Positions 46,626-55,239 of a stretch of DNA of 64,000 nucleotides are shown piece by piece; the first letter of the stretch is position 1; each line of letters starts with the position of its first letter. Source of the DNA: Sinorhizobium sp. 8-89 (GTDB taxonomy: Bacteria; Pseudomonadota; Alphaproteobacteria; Rhizobiales; Rhizobiaceae); the NCBI RefSeq assembly GCF_030124325.1, contig NZ_JASKLR010000004.1:335483-399482 (forward strand). The letters run 5' to 3'. The translations under genes were made by a program, and so were the position numbers. The notes below the pieces were generated by a model. It was not told the DNA's origin, made no database searches, and worked only from the letters and a program-made list of their open reading frames with translations.

Positions 46626-46686
46626 TACAGCGCCGCGCGTCTTGTCAGACGCGCAAAGGACGCTGTAGCACTTTGAATTGCTGCAT
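46626..46686. repeat. Rhizobial intergenic palindromic element, copy 2
   Basis: This is the inverted counterpart of 42839-42893: GCGCGTCTTGTCAGACGCGC, then AAGGACGCTGTAGCACTTTG, then AATTGCTGCAT. It sits between the binding-protein gene and the first permease, where such elements can lower downstream expression relative to the binding protein. Confidence 0.75.
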
Positions 46687-46745
46687 GTTTTTGTCCCTGA
46701 ATCGAAGGATTTGAGGAAACATGCAGTGGGAGCGCGCCGGTTCGC

Positions 46746-47759
46746 TCAGCGGAACGGCGGGGCGTAGACCAGGCCGCCGGCGCTCCACAACGCATTCGGT
46801 CCGCGGGTCAGGCCGAGACGTGTGCCCTCACCAAGGTTGCGTTCGAAGATCTCGCCGTAATTGCCGACGCCCTTGATGACGTGATAGCCCCACTTGCCGT
46901 CGAGGCCGAGCATGGTTCCAAGCTCATCGGTGACGCCGAGCATGCGCTGGATTTCCGGATCCTCGCTCTTCAGCATGTCGTCCACGTTGGACTGCGTTAT
47001 CCCTTTCTCTTCCGCCGCCATCAGCAGCCATACCGACCAGGACATGATATCCCGCCAGTTGGAGTCGTTCTGGCGAACGGCAGGGGCCAGCGGCTCCTTT
47101 GAAATCGTCTCGGGCAGAACCTGATAGTCGTCCGGATTGTTGGCGACGGCGCGAATCGATGCGAGATCGGAGCGATCCGAGGAGATCGCCTCGCATCGTC
47201 CCGCAAAGAAGGCAGCCCTGTTTTCATCCGGGCTCTCGAAGACCACCAGTTCGAACTTGCCGCCGATCGAACGGAAGAAGTCGCTGAGATTTTGCGCCGT
47301 AGTCGTCCCCGGCAGCGTGCAGATTGCGGCCTCGGTCAACTCCTTCGCACTGGAGACGCCGAGCGACTTGGCGACCATCAGACCCTGGCCGTCGTAGAAG
47401 ACGGTCGGCCCAAAATCTAGGCCGAGCGAAGACTCGCGCGAGAAGGTTTGCGTCGTCTGTCGGGAAAGCAGGTCGATTTCGCCGGACTGCAGCGCCTGAA
47501 AGCGCGTGTTGATATTGGTCGGTACGAATTCAACCTTTTCCGCGTCGCCGAAAACGGCGGCGGCGACCGCGCGACAGACATCGGCGTCAAAACCCTGCAT
47601 CCGGCCTTTTTCATCGGGCGCGGCGAAACCCGGCGTGCTCAGCGAAATGCCGCAAACGAGCTTCCCGCGCGCCTTAACCATATCGAGCGTTGCGGCATGC
47701 GCCGTACTCGCCACGGCACCGATGGCAGCCGCGCAAAACGTCAAAAATCTCTTTCTCAT
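46746..47759 (-). CDS. Periplasmic amino-acid-type binding protein (AapJ-like)
   Basis: A 337-residue solute-binding protein. Residues 1-22 form a signal peptide (MRKRFLTFCAAAIGAVASTAHA). LDMVKARGKLVCGISLSTPG and GFDADVCRAVAAAVFGDAEK are the AapJ/general L-amino-acid binding motifs. ATG 47759 has GGGAGGGG upstream, so the 16 residues before it are not included. It is the first gene of a minus-strand unit with two permeases and an amidohydrolase, with operator-like repeats in its promoter. Confidence 0.92.
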   Translation of the reverse strand: MRKRFLTFCAAAIGAVASTAHAATLDMVKARGKLVCGISLSTPGFAAPDEKGRMQGFDADVCRAVAAAVFGDAEKVEFVPTNINTRFQALQSGEIDLLSRQTTQTFSRESSLGLDFGPTVFYDGQGLMVAKSLGVSSAKELTEAAICTLPGTTTAQNLSDFFRSIGGKFELVVFESPDENRAAFFAGRCEAISSDRSDLASIRAVANNPDDYQVLPETISKEPLAPAVRQNDSNWRDIMSWSVWLLMAAEEKGITQSNVDDMLKSEDPEIQRMLGVTDELGTMLGLDGKWGYHVIKGVGNYGEIFERNLGEGTRLGLTRGPNALWSAGGLVYAPPFR

Positions 47760-48086
47760 ATTCCCCTCCCTGTTTGCTTCTGTCGGTCGTGTTCGGAAAG
47801 CGCCCACCTCCCCAGCAAAGCGCCCGCCCTAGTCGTCGACGGTGACTTGTGTACAATAACAACGGCAACAAAGCAATGACATTGCATACAATATGATTCA
47901 TAACAAACCCGCATCAGAGGGGCACGAGTCGGCCGCCAACGCATCCAAAAATGTCCGATCGATTAAGCGGGTAACCGAAAGATGCGCATTGACAAATGGT
48001 TTCACAAATCCAATATGCGATGATCGTATACAATACTGTATTCTTATCCACTCTCTCGAAGCCACTGCCAACTCAATGGGGATGCC
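47760..48086. promoter_or_regulatory. Divergent promoter region with three GntR-type operator-like sites
   Basis: Copies of a palindrome near ATTGTATACAAT occur at 47846-47857 (CTTGTGTACAAT), 47881-47892 (ATTGCATACAAT) and 48023-48034 (ATCGTATACAAT). A further copy is upstream of the nearby gntR at 49737. The region separates the binding-protein operon (minus) from the racemase gene (plus), so one regulator could control both. Confidence 0.6.
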
Positions 48087-48851
48087 ATGAGGATCAAGCT
48101 CATCAATCCGAACACGACCGGTTCGATGACCGACCTCATCGCCGCCACAGCGCGATCGGTTGCCGCTCCCGGGACCGAGATCATCGCGGCGACATCGCGA
48201 TCGGGCCCTGCCTCGATCGAGTGCCACTTCGACGAAGCGATGAGCGTTGTCGGCCTCATTGACGAAATCATCGACGCGCCTGCAGCCGACGCCTATGTCA
48301 TCGCCTGTTTCGGTGACCCGGGCCTGCTCGCCGCGCGCGAGATCACCGACGCGCCGGTCTTCGGGATCGCCGAAGCCGCCATGCACGCGGCGACATTCGT
48401 CTCCACCGGCTTTTCGGTCGTCACGACGCTCGAACGCACCCGGATCATCACCGAGCATCTGGTTCGCAATTACGGCATGGAGCACCAGTGCCGGCGCGTG
48501 CGCGCGACGGATGTACCCGTACTCGAACTCGAGCGGCCGGAATCCAATGCACGCGCCACCATTTTAGCCGAATGCGAACGCGCGCTCGTCGAAGATCAGT
48601 CGTCGGCGATCGTTCTCGGTTGCGCTGGCATGGCCGATCTTGCGGCCTATCTGGAGGATCGGTTGCAGGTCCCGGTCATCGACGGCGTCGCTGCGGCGGT
48701 CAAGTTTGCCGAGGCGATCGTCGGCATGGGTCTCAAGACGTCGAAGCGCGGCGATCTTGCCCCGCCCCTGCCGAAGATCTATCGCGGCAAGCTCGCAAGC
48801 TATGCTCCCGGAAACGGGCTGGTCGGCCCGACGTCGCTTAAGGCCGGCTGA
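48087..48851 (+). CDS. Hydantoin/Asp-Glu racemase-family protein
   Basis: A 254-residue enzyme of the Asp/Glu/hydantoin racemase family. RIKLINPNTTGSMTDLIAAT is the standard N-terminus; the two catalytic Cys are in VIACFGDPGLLAA and IVLGCAGMADLA. Such enzymes racemise 5-monosubstituted hydantoins or, in relatives, allantoin, preparing stereo-specific hydrolysis. ATG 48087 is kept; an ATG 12 bases upstream is possible. It is divergent from the importer operon and near four amidohydrolases, which supports a cyclic-amide pathway. Confidence 0.88.
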   Translation: MRIKLINPNTTGSMTDLIAATARSVAAPGTEIIAATSRSGPASIECHFDEAMSVVGLIDEIIDAPAADAYVIACFGDPGLLAAREITDAPVFGIAEAAMHAATFVSTGFSVVTTLERTRIITEHLVRNYGMEHQCRRVRATDVPVLELERPESNARATILAECERALVEDQSSAIVLGCAGMADLAAYLEDRLQVPVIDGVAAAVKFAEAIVGMGLKTSKRGDLAPPLPKIYRGKLASYAPGNGLVGPTSLKAG

Positions 48852-48894
48852 TTCCACCTCAAACGATGGAAATACCGGCGCCGGCTTCGCAGCC

Positions 48895-49635
48895 TCAGGC
48901 GACGGGTTTGAACAGCGCGGCGAAATCGACGCGCGACGGCTGATCGGCGAGGTCGATCTGCGCCTCGATGTGGCGGAGGTGGTGCTCCATCGCCCGCACG
49001 GCCGCCTTCGCATCCCGCCGCTTCAGGGCATCGATGATGTCGCGATGCTCGCTCTGGGAACAGGGCACGGCCCCAGGCGATTCGTAGAGCGCGATGATCA
49101 GCGACGTTCGCGAAACGAGTTCCTGGACGAAATCCCGCAACACGGCATTTCCGGCGAGCGCCGCGAGTTCGAGATGAAAATCGCCGGAGAGCTGGAGCCG
49201 CCGCTTTTTGTCATTGCGGGTAAGCGCCTCCGCCTCCGCGTCGAGGAGATCCGTGAGCCGGCCGATGCCCGCATCGCTAATCGTTGCCGCAAGCTTTGCA
49301 ATGAGAATGCACTCGACCCCGCGGCGCGCCTCGAACACTTGCCGCGCCTCCTCGATCGAGGGCCGCGCGACGAAGGCGCCCTTGTTCGGAATGAGATCCA
49401 CGAGCTTCTCGTGGGCGAGGCGCTGCAGGACCTTGCGGATGATGGTTCGGCTGACGCCGAAAGCTGTTGCCAGCGCATCCTCCTGCAACGGCGTCGCGGG
49501 CCGTATCTGATGATTGATGATCGCCGCGTATATTTCACTGTGAATGCGCTCGTCGGCCCGGCCGGCGCGTTTGCGCGCAACGCCAGATCGGTCCGACTTG
49601 TCGGCGCTCTTGGTGGCTCCCGGCACGCGCTGCAT
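48895..49635 (-). CDS. GntR-family regulator (FCD/FadR subfamily), first copy
   Basis: A 246-residue regulator. The N-terminal winged helix is visible as IHSEIYAAIINHQIRPATPL and AFGVSRTIIRKVLQRLAHEK, with the wing VDLIPNKGAFVARPS; the rest is the helical FCD ligand domain (GDFHLELAALAGN, SEHRDIIDALKRRDAKAA). ATG 49635 is preceded by AGGAAAG. It is convergent with the racemase gene. An ATTGTATACAAT-like site lies in its own upstream region (49737-49748), pointing to autoregulation and control of the neighbouring units. Confidence 0.92.
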   Translation of the reverse strand: MQRVPGATKSADKSDRSGVARKRAGRADERIHSEIYAAIINHQIRPATPLQEDALATAFGVSRTIIRKVLQRLAHEKLVDLIPNKGAFVARPSIEEARQVFEARRGVECILIAKLAATISDAGIGRLTDLLDAEAEALTRNDKKRRLQLSGDFHLELAALAGNAVLRDFVQELVSRTSLIIALYESPGAVPCSQSEHRDIIDALKRRDAKAAVRAMEHHLRHIEAQIDLADQPSRVDFAALFKPVA

Positions 49636-49736
49636 CGCACTTTCCTGTACAAGGTCTCCTGACGAAGGCTTTCCGCCAAAGACCTGATGACGCAAACCGC
49701 GGCGGATTACAAGGTGACCCGCGATGGTACCTCACG

Positions 49737-49748
49737 AATGTATACAAT
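49737..49748. promoter_or_regulatory. GntR-type operator-like site upstream of gntR
   Basis: AATGTATACAAT differs by one base from the palindrome ATTGTATACAAT and matches the sites at 47.8-48.0 kb. It lies in the gap between the amidohydrolase stop (49767) and the gntR start (49635). Confidence 0.55.
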
Positions 49749-49766
49749 TCATACCAATTTCGAAAA

Positions 49767-51236
49767 TTAACGGCCAACTATGCGATAACTGGGCGAAAAG
49801 ATCTCCTCGACCGGCGGGTGACCGAAGGTGCGCAGCGGATATTTCGCGATCACGCCCTCGAACTGCATCTGGGCCCGCTGGCGATAAGCCCGGTCGTCGA
49901 CGCCGGGAATGACGCCATCCTCCATAACGAAGCGGCCGCCGATCATCACCGATTTCACCGATTGCGCCGAAGCGTTCAGCATCAGAGTCTGGATAGGGTC
50001 GATGGTCTGGCCCATGAACGGATCGTCGAAATCGACGACGATTAGATCGGCGGCCGCGCCAGCCTGCAGCCGGCCGAGATCGGGACGGCCGAGCGCATCG
50101 GCGCCGCCGATCGTCGCGGCGTCATAGAAATCCTCCGAGCGGCAGCCTTCGGTGCCGCCTTCCTCGACTCGGCAGAGCATCATCCCGACCTGCATATTGA
50201 GGAACATATCCGGCGGATAGGTGTCCGTCCCGAGGCCGATGCGGATACCCATGTCACGATAGGCGCGGAAGGATTGCAACGCAGTGCCGTGTCGGGCTGA
50301 AACGAGCGGGCAATGAACGATCGTTCCGCCGCCGTCTCGCAGGATCTCGAGGTCCTGGCCTGGTCGGTCGATGCCGTTGCAGCCGCTGACATGGGTTCCG
50401 TGTGGCAGGATCGCGCGAGGCGACAGAAAGCCGAGACTGTCGAGCCACTCGGCCGGGCTCATGCCCCGCAGCTTGAGTACGCTGTCATATTCGAAGCGCG
50501 ATTGGCAGCAATGCAGACGGATCGGCACGTCCAGGTCGGCAGCGGCCGCCGCCGACCGTTTGAGAAGCTCCGGGGTGCAGGTCTCGATCCTGTCCGGGGC
50601 CAGCATGGTGCGGATGAGTCCACCCGCTTCCCCCTCGAACCTGCGGCAGAAATCAATCGCATCGGCGAGGCCGATGAAGCCGCGCTCCTCGTCGAAATGG
50701 TAATCGATGGTGCCGTCGCGTCGGACGAAGGAATTGCCGGAACGATAGGCCGGTCCGAGATAGACGCGCAGCCCGAGATCCCGCGCGGCTTCGGCGGCCG
50801 CCGTGAACTCGGCGACCGTCTCGCCCCATTGGCGATAGAACAGCGAGGCGATGGGCAGTGCTGTGGTGATGCCGCTGCGGATCAGCCGCGAGAAGGCGTA
50901 GCGCTTCTGGAACGCCAACTCCTCTTCGCTGTACATCTCGAAGGGGCCGCTTTCCATATAGGTTTCCGGCCAGATGCGCCCCTTCTTCCACGCCGGCTGG
51001 TTGTCATAGCCAAGCACAGTCGTATCAAGGTCCGAGAGCGCATCGAGGTCGACGAAGCCAGGCCCGATTAGCGCATTGCCGTAGTCGATGCGGCGCGCGA
51101 CAACGCCCTGGTAGCCATGGCCGACGAAGACGACGCGGTCGCCGGTGACGACGATTTCGCCATTCGGGTAGAGGCAATGGCGGCCGTCGGCGTGACCGAC
51201 AACCCAGCGGGCGGTAAGCAGTAGTGGTTCGTGCAT
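49767..51236 (-). CDS. Atypical amidohydrolase-superfamily protein lacking the first HxH motif
   Basis: A 489-residue protein with the amidohydrolase layout, but the first beta-strand metal motif is FVDLDALSDLD (about residues 61-71) instead of FVDxHxH. Other ligands remain: His in IRLHCCQSRFEYD, His in ILPHGTHVSGCNG and Asp in IGLGTDTYPPD. The conserved context suggests a distinct subfamily rather than random decay; a mononuclear site as in adenosine/cytosine deaminase normally still needs HxH, so activity is uncertain. It is the last gene of a long minus-strand operon starting at 58839. Confidence 0.8.
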   Translation of the reverse strand: MHEPLLLTARWVVGHADGRHCLYPNGEIVVTGDRVVFVGHGYQGVVARRIDYGNALIGPGFVDLDALSDLDTTVLGYDNQPAWKKGRIWPETYMESGPFEMYSEEELAFQKRYAFSRLIRSGITTALPIASLFYRQWGETVAEFTAAAEAARDLGLRVYLGPAYRSGNSFVRRDGTIDYHFDEERGFIGLADAIDFCRRFEGEAGGLIRTMLAPDRIETCTPELLKRSAAAAADLDVPIRLHCCQSRFEYDSVLKLRGMSPAEWLDSLGFLSPRAILPHGTHVSGCNGIDRPGQDLEILRDGGGTIVHCPLVSARHGTALQSFRAYRDMGIRIGLGTDTYPPDMFLNMQVGMMLCRVEEGGTEGCRSEDFYDAATIGGADALGRPDLGRLQAGAAADLIVVDFDDPFMGQTIDPIQTLMLNASAQSVKSVMIGGRFVMEDGVIPGVDDRAYRQRAQMQFEGVIAKYPLRTFGHPPVEEIFSPSYRIVGR

Positions 51237-51245
51237 ATCGGAAAC

Positions 51246-52436
51246 TCACTCTACGGTAAAAAGAGCCTGGCCATCACGCGCGACCGGCTTGCCGCGCTTC
51301 AGCACCAGCTTGCGTCTCGGCCGAGCGGCAACCGCCTCGGCGACCGTTTCCGCATCGACCAGCACGATGTCGGCGAAGGCGCCTTCGCGAAGGCCATAGT
51401 CCTTCAGCGCCATGACATCGGCGCCGCCCTGCGTGCAGATATGGAGCGCATGTTCGACTTCGTCGTCGCGGCGGAAATTGTTGCGCAGGCCAATGAACAG
51501 CGCCCGTTCGAGCATGTCGAGATTGCCGTAGGGACCCCAGGTGTCCCGAATGCCGTCTGAACCGGCACAGAGACGAACGCCAGCGTTCCGCAGTTCGGCC
51601 GCCGCCGGTACCGGCCGCGAGGCGGGTGCCGTGGTCGCAATCGCAATGTCCTCGCGCGCGAGCTTTTCGACCAGCGCATGTGCGCGGGCGCGGTCGGTCA
51701 TGCCGAGGCAGAAGGCGTGGCTGACTGTGACCTTGCCGTGCATAGCGAGCGCACGGGTGCGCTCGACGATCATCTCCAGCGAAAACGCGCCCAATTCGTC
51801 CGGTTCGTGCAGATGGATGTCGATAGGCTTGCCGTGCTTCTCGGCCAGGTGGAAAACGGCGTCGAGCTGGCCTTTCGGATCGCGGTCGATGCCGCACGGG
51901 TCAAGCCCGCCGACGACATCGGCGCCGTTGGCGAGCGCTTCGTCCATCAGTTCAAGCGTGCCGGGGCGGATCATCATGCCGGACTGCGGGAAGGCGACGA
52001 TCTCGATGTCCATGACGTCGCGGAAGCGCTCGCGCGTCGCCGAGACGCCTTCGAAGCACCACAGCTCCTGATCGGTGTCGATATCGACATGGCTGCGAAT
52101 GGCGGTCGTGCCGTTCGCAGAGGCAAGGGCCACCTGCCGCGCCGACTGCCGTGCCGGATCGATGTTGAGCTCGCGGCGGAGCCGGCGTTCCGCCGAGATC
52201 TTGTCCTCGAGTGTCGGGCCAGCCTGGTGGGGATGCCAGCCCATGCCCCACAACGACTTGTCGAGATGGGCATGCGCCTCGACCAGGCCCGGCAGCACAA
52301 TGGCGCCGGCACCGTCTTCGGCCGGGCCGCTGCAGGCGAGATCGCTGCCGATGCGGGCGATGCGGCCTTCGCGGATGAGAATGTCGACCTTTGCGCCACC
52401 GAGGGGCCGGACGTTCTTGAGCAGGAGTTCTGTCAT
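51246..52436 (-). CDS. Cytosine deaminase-like amidohydrolase
   Basis: A 396-residue enzyme of the CodA/AtzC type. Motifs are VEAHAHLDKSLWG (HxH plus Asp-Lys), IDIHLHEPDELGAF (His-x-x-Glu), VTVSHAFCLGM (His) and LCAGSDGIRDTWGPYG (catalytic Asp). The full metal and catalytic set is present, so it should deaminate or hydrolyse a pyrimidine, triazine or similar ring. ATG 52436 (MTELLLKN) is used; 17 in-frame residues upstream lack support. It is nine bases from the next gene in the operon. Confidence 0.88.
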   Translation of the reverse strand: MTELLLKNVRPLGGAKVDILIREGRIARIGSDLACSGPAEDGAGAIVLPGLVEAHAHLDKSLWGMGWHPHQAGPTLEDKISAERRLRRELNIDPARQSARQVALASANGTTAIRSHVDIDTDQELWCFEGVSATRERFRDVMDIEIVAFPQSGMMIRPGTLELMDEALANGADVVGGLDPCGIDRDPKGQLDAVFHLAEKHGKPIDIHLHEPDELGAFSLEMIVERTRALAMHGKVTVSHAFCLGMTDRARAHALVEKLAREDIAIATTAPASRPVPAAAELRNAGVRLCAGSDGIRDTWGPYGNLDMLERALFIGLRNNFRRDDEVEHALHICTQGGADVMALKDYGLREGAFADIVLVDAETVAEAVAARPRRKLVLKRGKPVARDGQALFTVE

Positions 52437-52514
52437 TGAAGGATCACTTGCATTGGAGATTGCGACTGGACCGGCTTGTTGGCCCACTGCGGGGCGGCGG
52501 CGGCCGTACGCCGC

Positions 52515-53177
52515 TCAGCCCGGAAGCTTCTCCGGCTTACGCTCGCCGTAGCCCGCCGCTTCCTCGTGATGGAGCAGGTCAGTCGGCTTCTTCAGTACGA
52601 ATTGCCGGTCGGCGACGATGTAGTTGTCGGCGTGAAGGCGGGCGATCGGCTGATAGACCTCCGGCCGGACATATCTGCCGCGCTCGTCGAGGCATTCGTC
52701 GCGGACATGCATTTGCACAACTTCACCGAGCACGATGGTCCGCCGCTCGTAGTCGATCGTCTGAGCGACGCGGCATTCCATCGCGCAGGGCGCCTCCTTG
52801 ATGCGTGGCGGCGTCACTTTCACCGAGGGCACGCTCGTCAGCCCGGCGAATTCGATCTCGTCGATATCGCTCGGGAAATTAATACCGGTGACGATCATCT
52901 CCTGGGCAATCGACATGTCGACCATGTGGACGACGAACTCGCCCGACCGCTTGATGTTGGCAACCGTGTCCTTGACCGTTCCGTCCGGACGCGTCTGCAT
53001 GCCGAGAATGACCAGCGGCGGTTCCTGCGAGAACACGTTGAAGAAGCTCATCGGCGCCGCGTTGTTGCAGCCATGCGCATCGACAGTGGTGACGAGCGCA
53101 ATCGGCCGCGGCGCGACGAAGCTCACCAGCAGGCGGTAGCGGTCCTGAGCGGGCAGTTCGGCAAAGTCGAATTCCAT
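52515..53177 (-). CDS. Flavin reductase-like FMN-binding protein
   Basis: A 220-residue protein of the flavin reductase/NTA monooxygenase component B-like fold. SFVAPRPIALVTTVDAHGCN (about residues 18-37) and NNAAPMSFFNVFSQEPPLVI are the FMN-binding family motifs. ATG 53177 has AAAGGA six bases upstream. It may supply reduced flavin to a monooxygenase, but no such partner gene is present here; some members of this family have no known reductase activity. It lies between the peptide-type ABC transporter genes and the amidohydrolases in one operon. Confidence 0.85.
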   Translation of the reverse strand: MEFDFAELPAQDRYRLLVSFVAPRPIALVTTVDAHGCNNAAPMSFFNVFSQEPPLVILGMQTRPDGTVKDTVANIKRSGEFVVHMVDMSIAQEMIVTGINFPSDIDEIEFAGLTSVPSVKVTPPRIKEAPCAMECRVAQTIDYERRTIVLGEVVQMHVRDECLDERGRYVRPEVYQPIARLHADNYIVADRQFVLKKPTDLLHHEEAAGYGERKPEKLPG

Positions 53178-53187
53178 GACGGTCCTT

Positions 53188-54270
53188 TCAGATAACAGCC
53201 TGCGCTGCGTGATCGTTGCCCGCCGAAGCCACAGCGGGCAAGTCGCCCCGGCCTTCCTCGACCGCGTGGCACGAAACGCGCACGCCGTTGTCATGAGCGC
53301 GGAGGTTGGGCGTCTCGCGCCGACAGCGGTCATTGGCAAGGGCACAACGCGGATGGAAATGACACCCGGACGGCGGATTGATCGGGTTCGGCACCTCGCC
53401 GGAAGCCGGCACACAGTCCCGCTTCGACATGCCGAGGTCGGGGATCGTGTCGAGCAGCAGCCGGGTGTACGGATGCTGCGGACTGTTGAAGAGTTGGGCG
53501 GCGGGCGACACCTCGACCAGTCGGCCGAGATACATGACGCCGATCCAGTCAGACATGAAGTTGACCACCGCAAGATCGTGGCTGATGAACAGGTAAGTCA
53601 GCCCCAGTTCGCGCTGCATGTCGCGCATCAGATTGAGGATCTGGGCCTGCACGGAAACGTCGAGTGCCGAGGTCGGCTCGTCGCAGACGAGGAACTCCGG
53701 TTTGGTGGAGATGGCGCGGGCGATGGAGATGCGCTGACGTTGGCCACCTGAAAATTCATGCGGAAACTTGTCGCCATCCCTGGAGTTCAGGCCAACGAAT
53801 TCGAGTAGACGGTCGACCTCGCGGCGCTCTTCCTCGCGCGAGGCGCAGAGGCCGTAGGTACGAAGCGGTTCGGCGATGATATCGCGTACCCGCCAGCGCG
53901 GATTGAGGCTGGCATAGGGGTCCTGAAAGATCATCTGCATGCGCCGGCGCACGGCGGCAGGCTGCCCGGCCGGCGCTTGCGAGATATCGGCGCCGTCGAA
54001 GAGGATGCTGCCGGCCGACGGGGTGGAGAGCCCCATGATCAGCCGCGCCACCGTGGACTTGCCGCAACCGGACTCACCGACGAGGCTCAGCGTCTGGCCA
54101 CGTGGGATTTCGAGATCGAGCCCGTCGACGGCCTTGACTGTCTGCGTTTCACCGCCTTCGATCAGGCGGTTCAGCAAGGGCTTCGACATCGCGAAGTGTT
54201 TCTTCAGGCCCTTGACCGACAGCAACGGCCGGTCGTCGACGACCTTCATTCTTGCAGGTGCGGCGTTCAT
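53188..54270 (-). CDS. Dipeptide/oligopeptide-type ABC transporter ATPase (DppF/OppF-like)
   Basis: A 360-residue ATPase. Walker A LSLVGESGCGKSTVARLI, signature EFSGGQRQRISIARAI, Walker B EFLVCDEPTSALD, H-loop YLFISHDLAV; the C-terminal oligopeptide domain PPSGCHFHPRCALANDRC has the Cys cluster found in this family. It overlaps the DppD-like gene by four bases (ATGA). Confidence 0.93.
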   Translation of the reverse strand: MNAAPARMKVVDDRPLLSVKGLKKHFAMSKPLLNRLIEGGETQTVKAVDGLDLEIPRGQTLSLVGESGCGKSTVARLIMGLSTPSAGSILFDGADISQAPAGQPAAVRRRMQMIFQDPYASLNPRWRVRDIIAEPLRTYGLCASREEERREVDRLLEFVGLNSRDGDKFPHEFSGGQRQRISIARAISTKPEFLVCDEPTSALDVSVQAQILNLMRDMQRELGLTYLFISHDLAVVNFMSDWIGVMYLGRLVEVSPAAQLFNSPQHPYTRLLLDTIPDLGMSKRDCVPASGEVPNPINPPSGCHFHPRCALANDRCRRETPNLRAHDNGVRVSCHAVEEGRGDLPAVASAGNDHAAQAVI

Positions 54271-55235
54271 TGTGTCACCCCTTCATAAAGCAGGCAGGCG
54301 GCGGCGCCGTCGGCAACCGGCCTGAGTTCCGGCCGGAGATGGTGGCATTCGGCAATGGCCTTCGGGCAGCGCGGATTGAAGGCGCAACCTTTTGGAATGT
54401 CGGTGAGGCGCGGCATGGATCCTTCGATCTGGACAAGCCGGTCCGGCCGCGGACCGATGCGCGGGATAGAGCCCATAAGCCCTGCCGTGTAGGGATGGCT
54501 CGGCTTCTGCAGCACGCGCGCGACCGGGCCGATCTCGGCGAGGCGCCCTGCATACATCACCGCCACCCGGTCTGCCGTTTCGGCGATCACGCCCATGTCG
54601 TGGGTGACCAGGATCGCCGCCGCGTTGCGCTCCCGACAGACGCGTTTCAACAGTGCGATAATCTGGGCCTGGACCGAAACGTCGAGTGCGGTCGTCGGCT
54701 CGTCGGCGATGATCAGGCGCGGTTCCGCGCAGAGCGCAAGGGCGATGACGACGCGCTGCCGCATGCCGCCGGAAAACTGGTGCGGGTACTGATCGATGCG
54801 CCGATCGGGTGCCGGGATGCCGACTTCGGCCAGCCATTCGATGGCGCGCTTACGCGCTTCGGCGGCTGGCATCGGCAGATGCGTCCGGATCGTCTCGATC
54901 AGTTGTTTTCCGACCGTGAAGAGAGGATTGAGGCTCGTCAGCGGATCCTGGAAGATCGCGCCGATGTGACGGCCGCGCACCTTGCGCATCTCGTCAGGTG
55001 AGAGATTGTCGATGCGTTTGCCGTCGAGGCGGATCTGACCGCCACCGATGCGGCCCGGCGGTTCGAGTAAGCCGATGACGGCAGCGCCGGTCATCGATTT
55101 GCCGGCACCGGACTCGCCGACAACCCCGAGGATTTCCCCCTGTTCGACAGAGAAGGAAACATTGTCGACGGCGGTCAACACGCCCTTTCGGGTGGGGAAC
55201 TCGACTTTGAGATTCTCGACTTCGAGCAAGGCCAT
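54267..55235 (-). CDS. Dipeptide/oligopeptide-type ABC transporter ATPase (DppD/OppD-like)
   Basis: A 322-residue ATPase. Walker A LGVVGESGAGKSMTGAAV, signature QFSGGMRQRVVIALAL, Walker B RLIIADEPTTALD, H-loop AILVTHDMGVIAE; C-terminal Cys motif IPKGCAFNPRCPKAIAEC. ATG 55235 has GAGGTGAT upstream. It pairs with the DppF-like ATPase to drive the importer. Confidence 0.93.
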   Translation of the reverse strand: MALLEVENLKVEFPTRKGVLTAVDNVSFSVEQGEILGVVGESGAGKSMTGAAVIGLLEPPGRIGGGQIRLDGKRIDNLSPDEMRKVRGRHIGAIFQDPLTSLNPLFTVGKQLIETIRTHLPMPAAEARKRAIEWLAEVGIPAPDRRIDQYPHQFSGGMRQRVVIALALCAEPRLIIADEPTTALDVSVQAQIIALLKRVCRERNAAAILVTHDMGVIAETADRVAVMYAGRLAEIGPVARVLQKPSHPYTAGLMGSIPRIGPRPDRLVQIEGSMPRLTDIPKGCAFNPRCPKAIAECHHLRPELRPVADGAAACLLYEGVTQ

Positions 55236-55239
55236 GACA

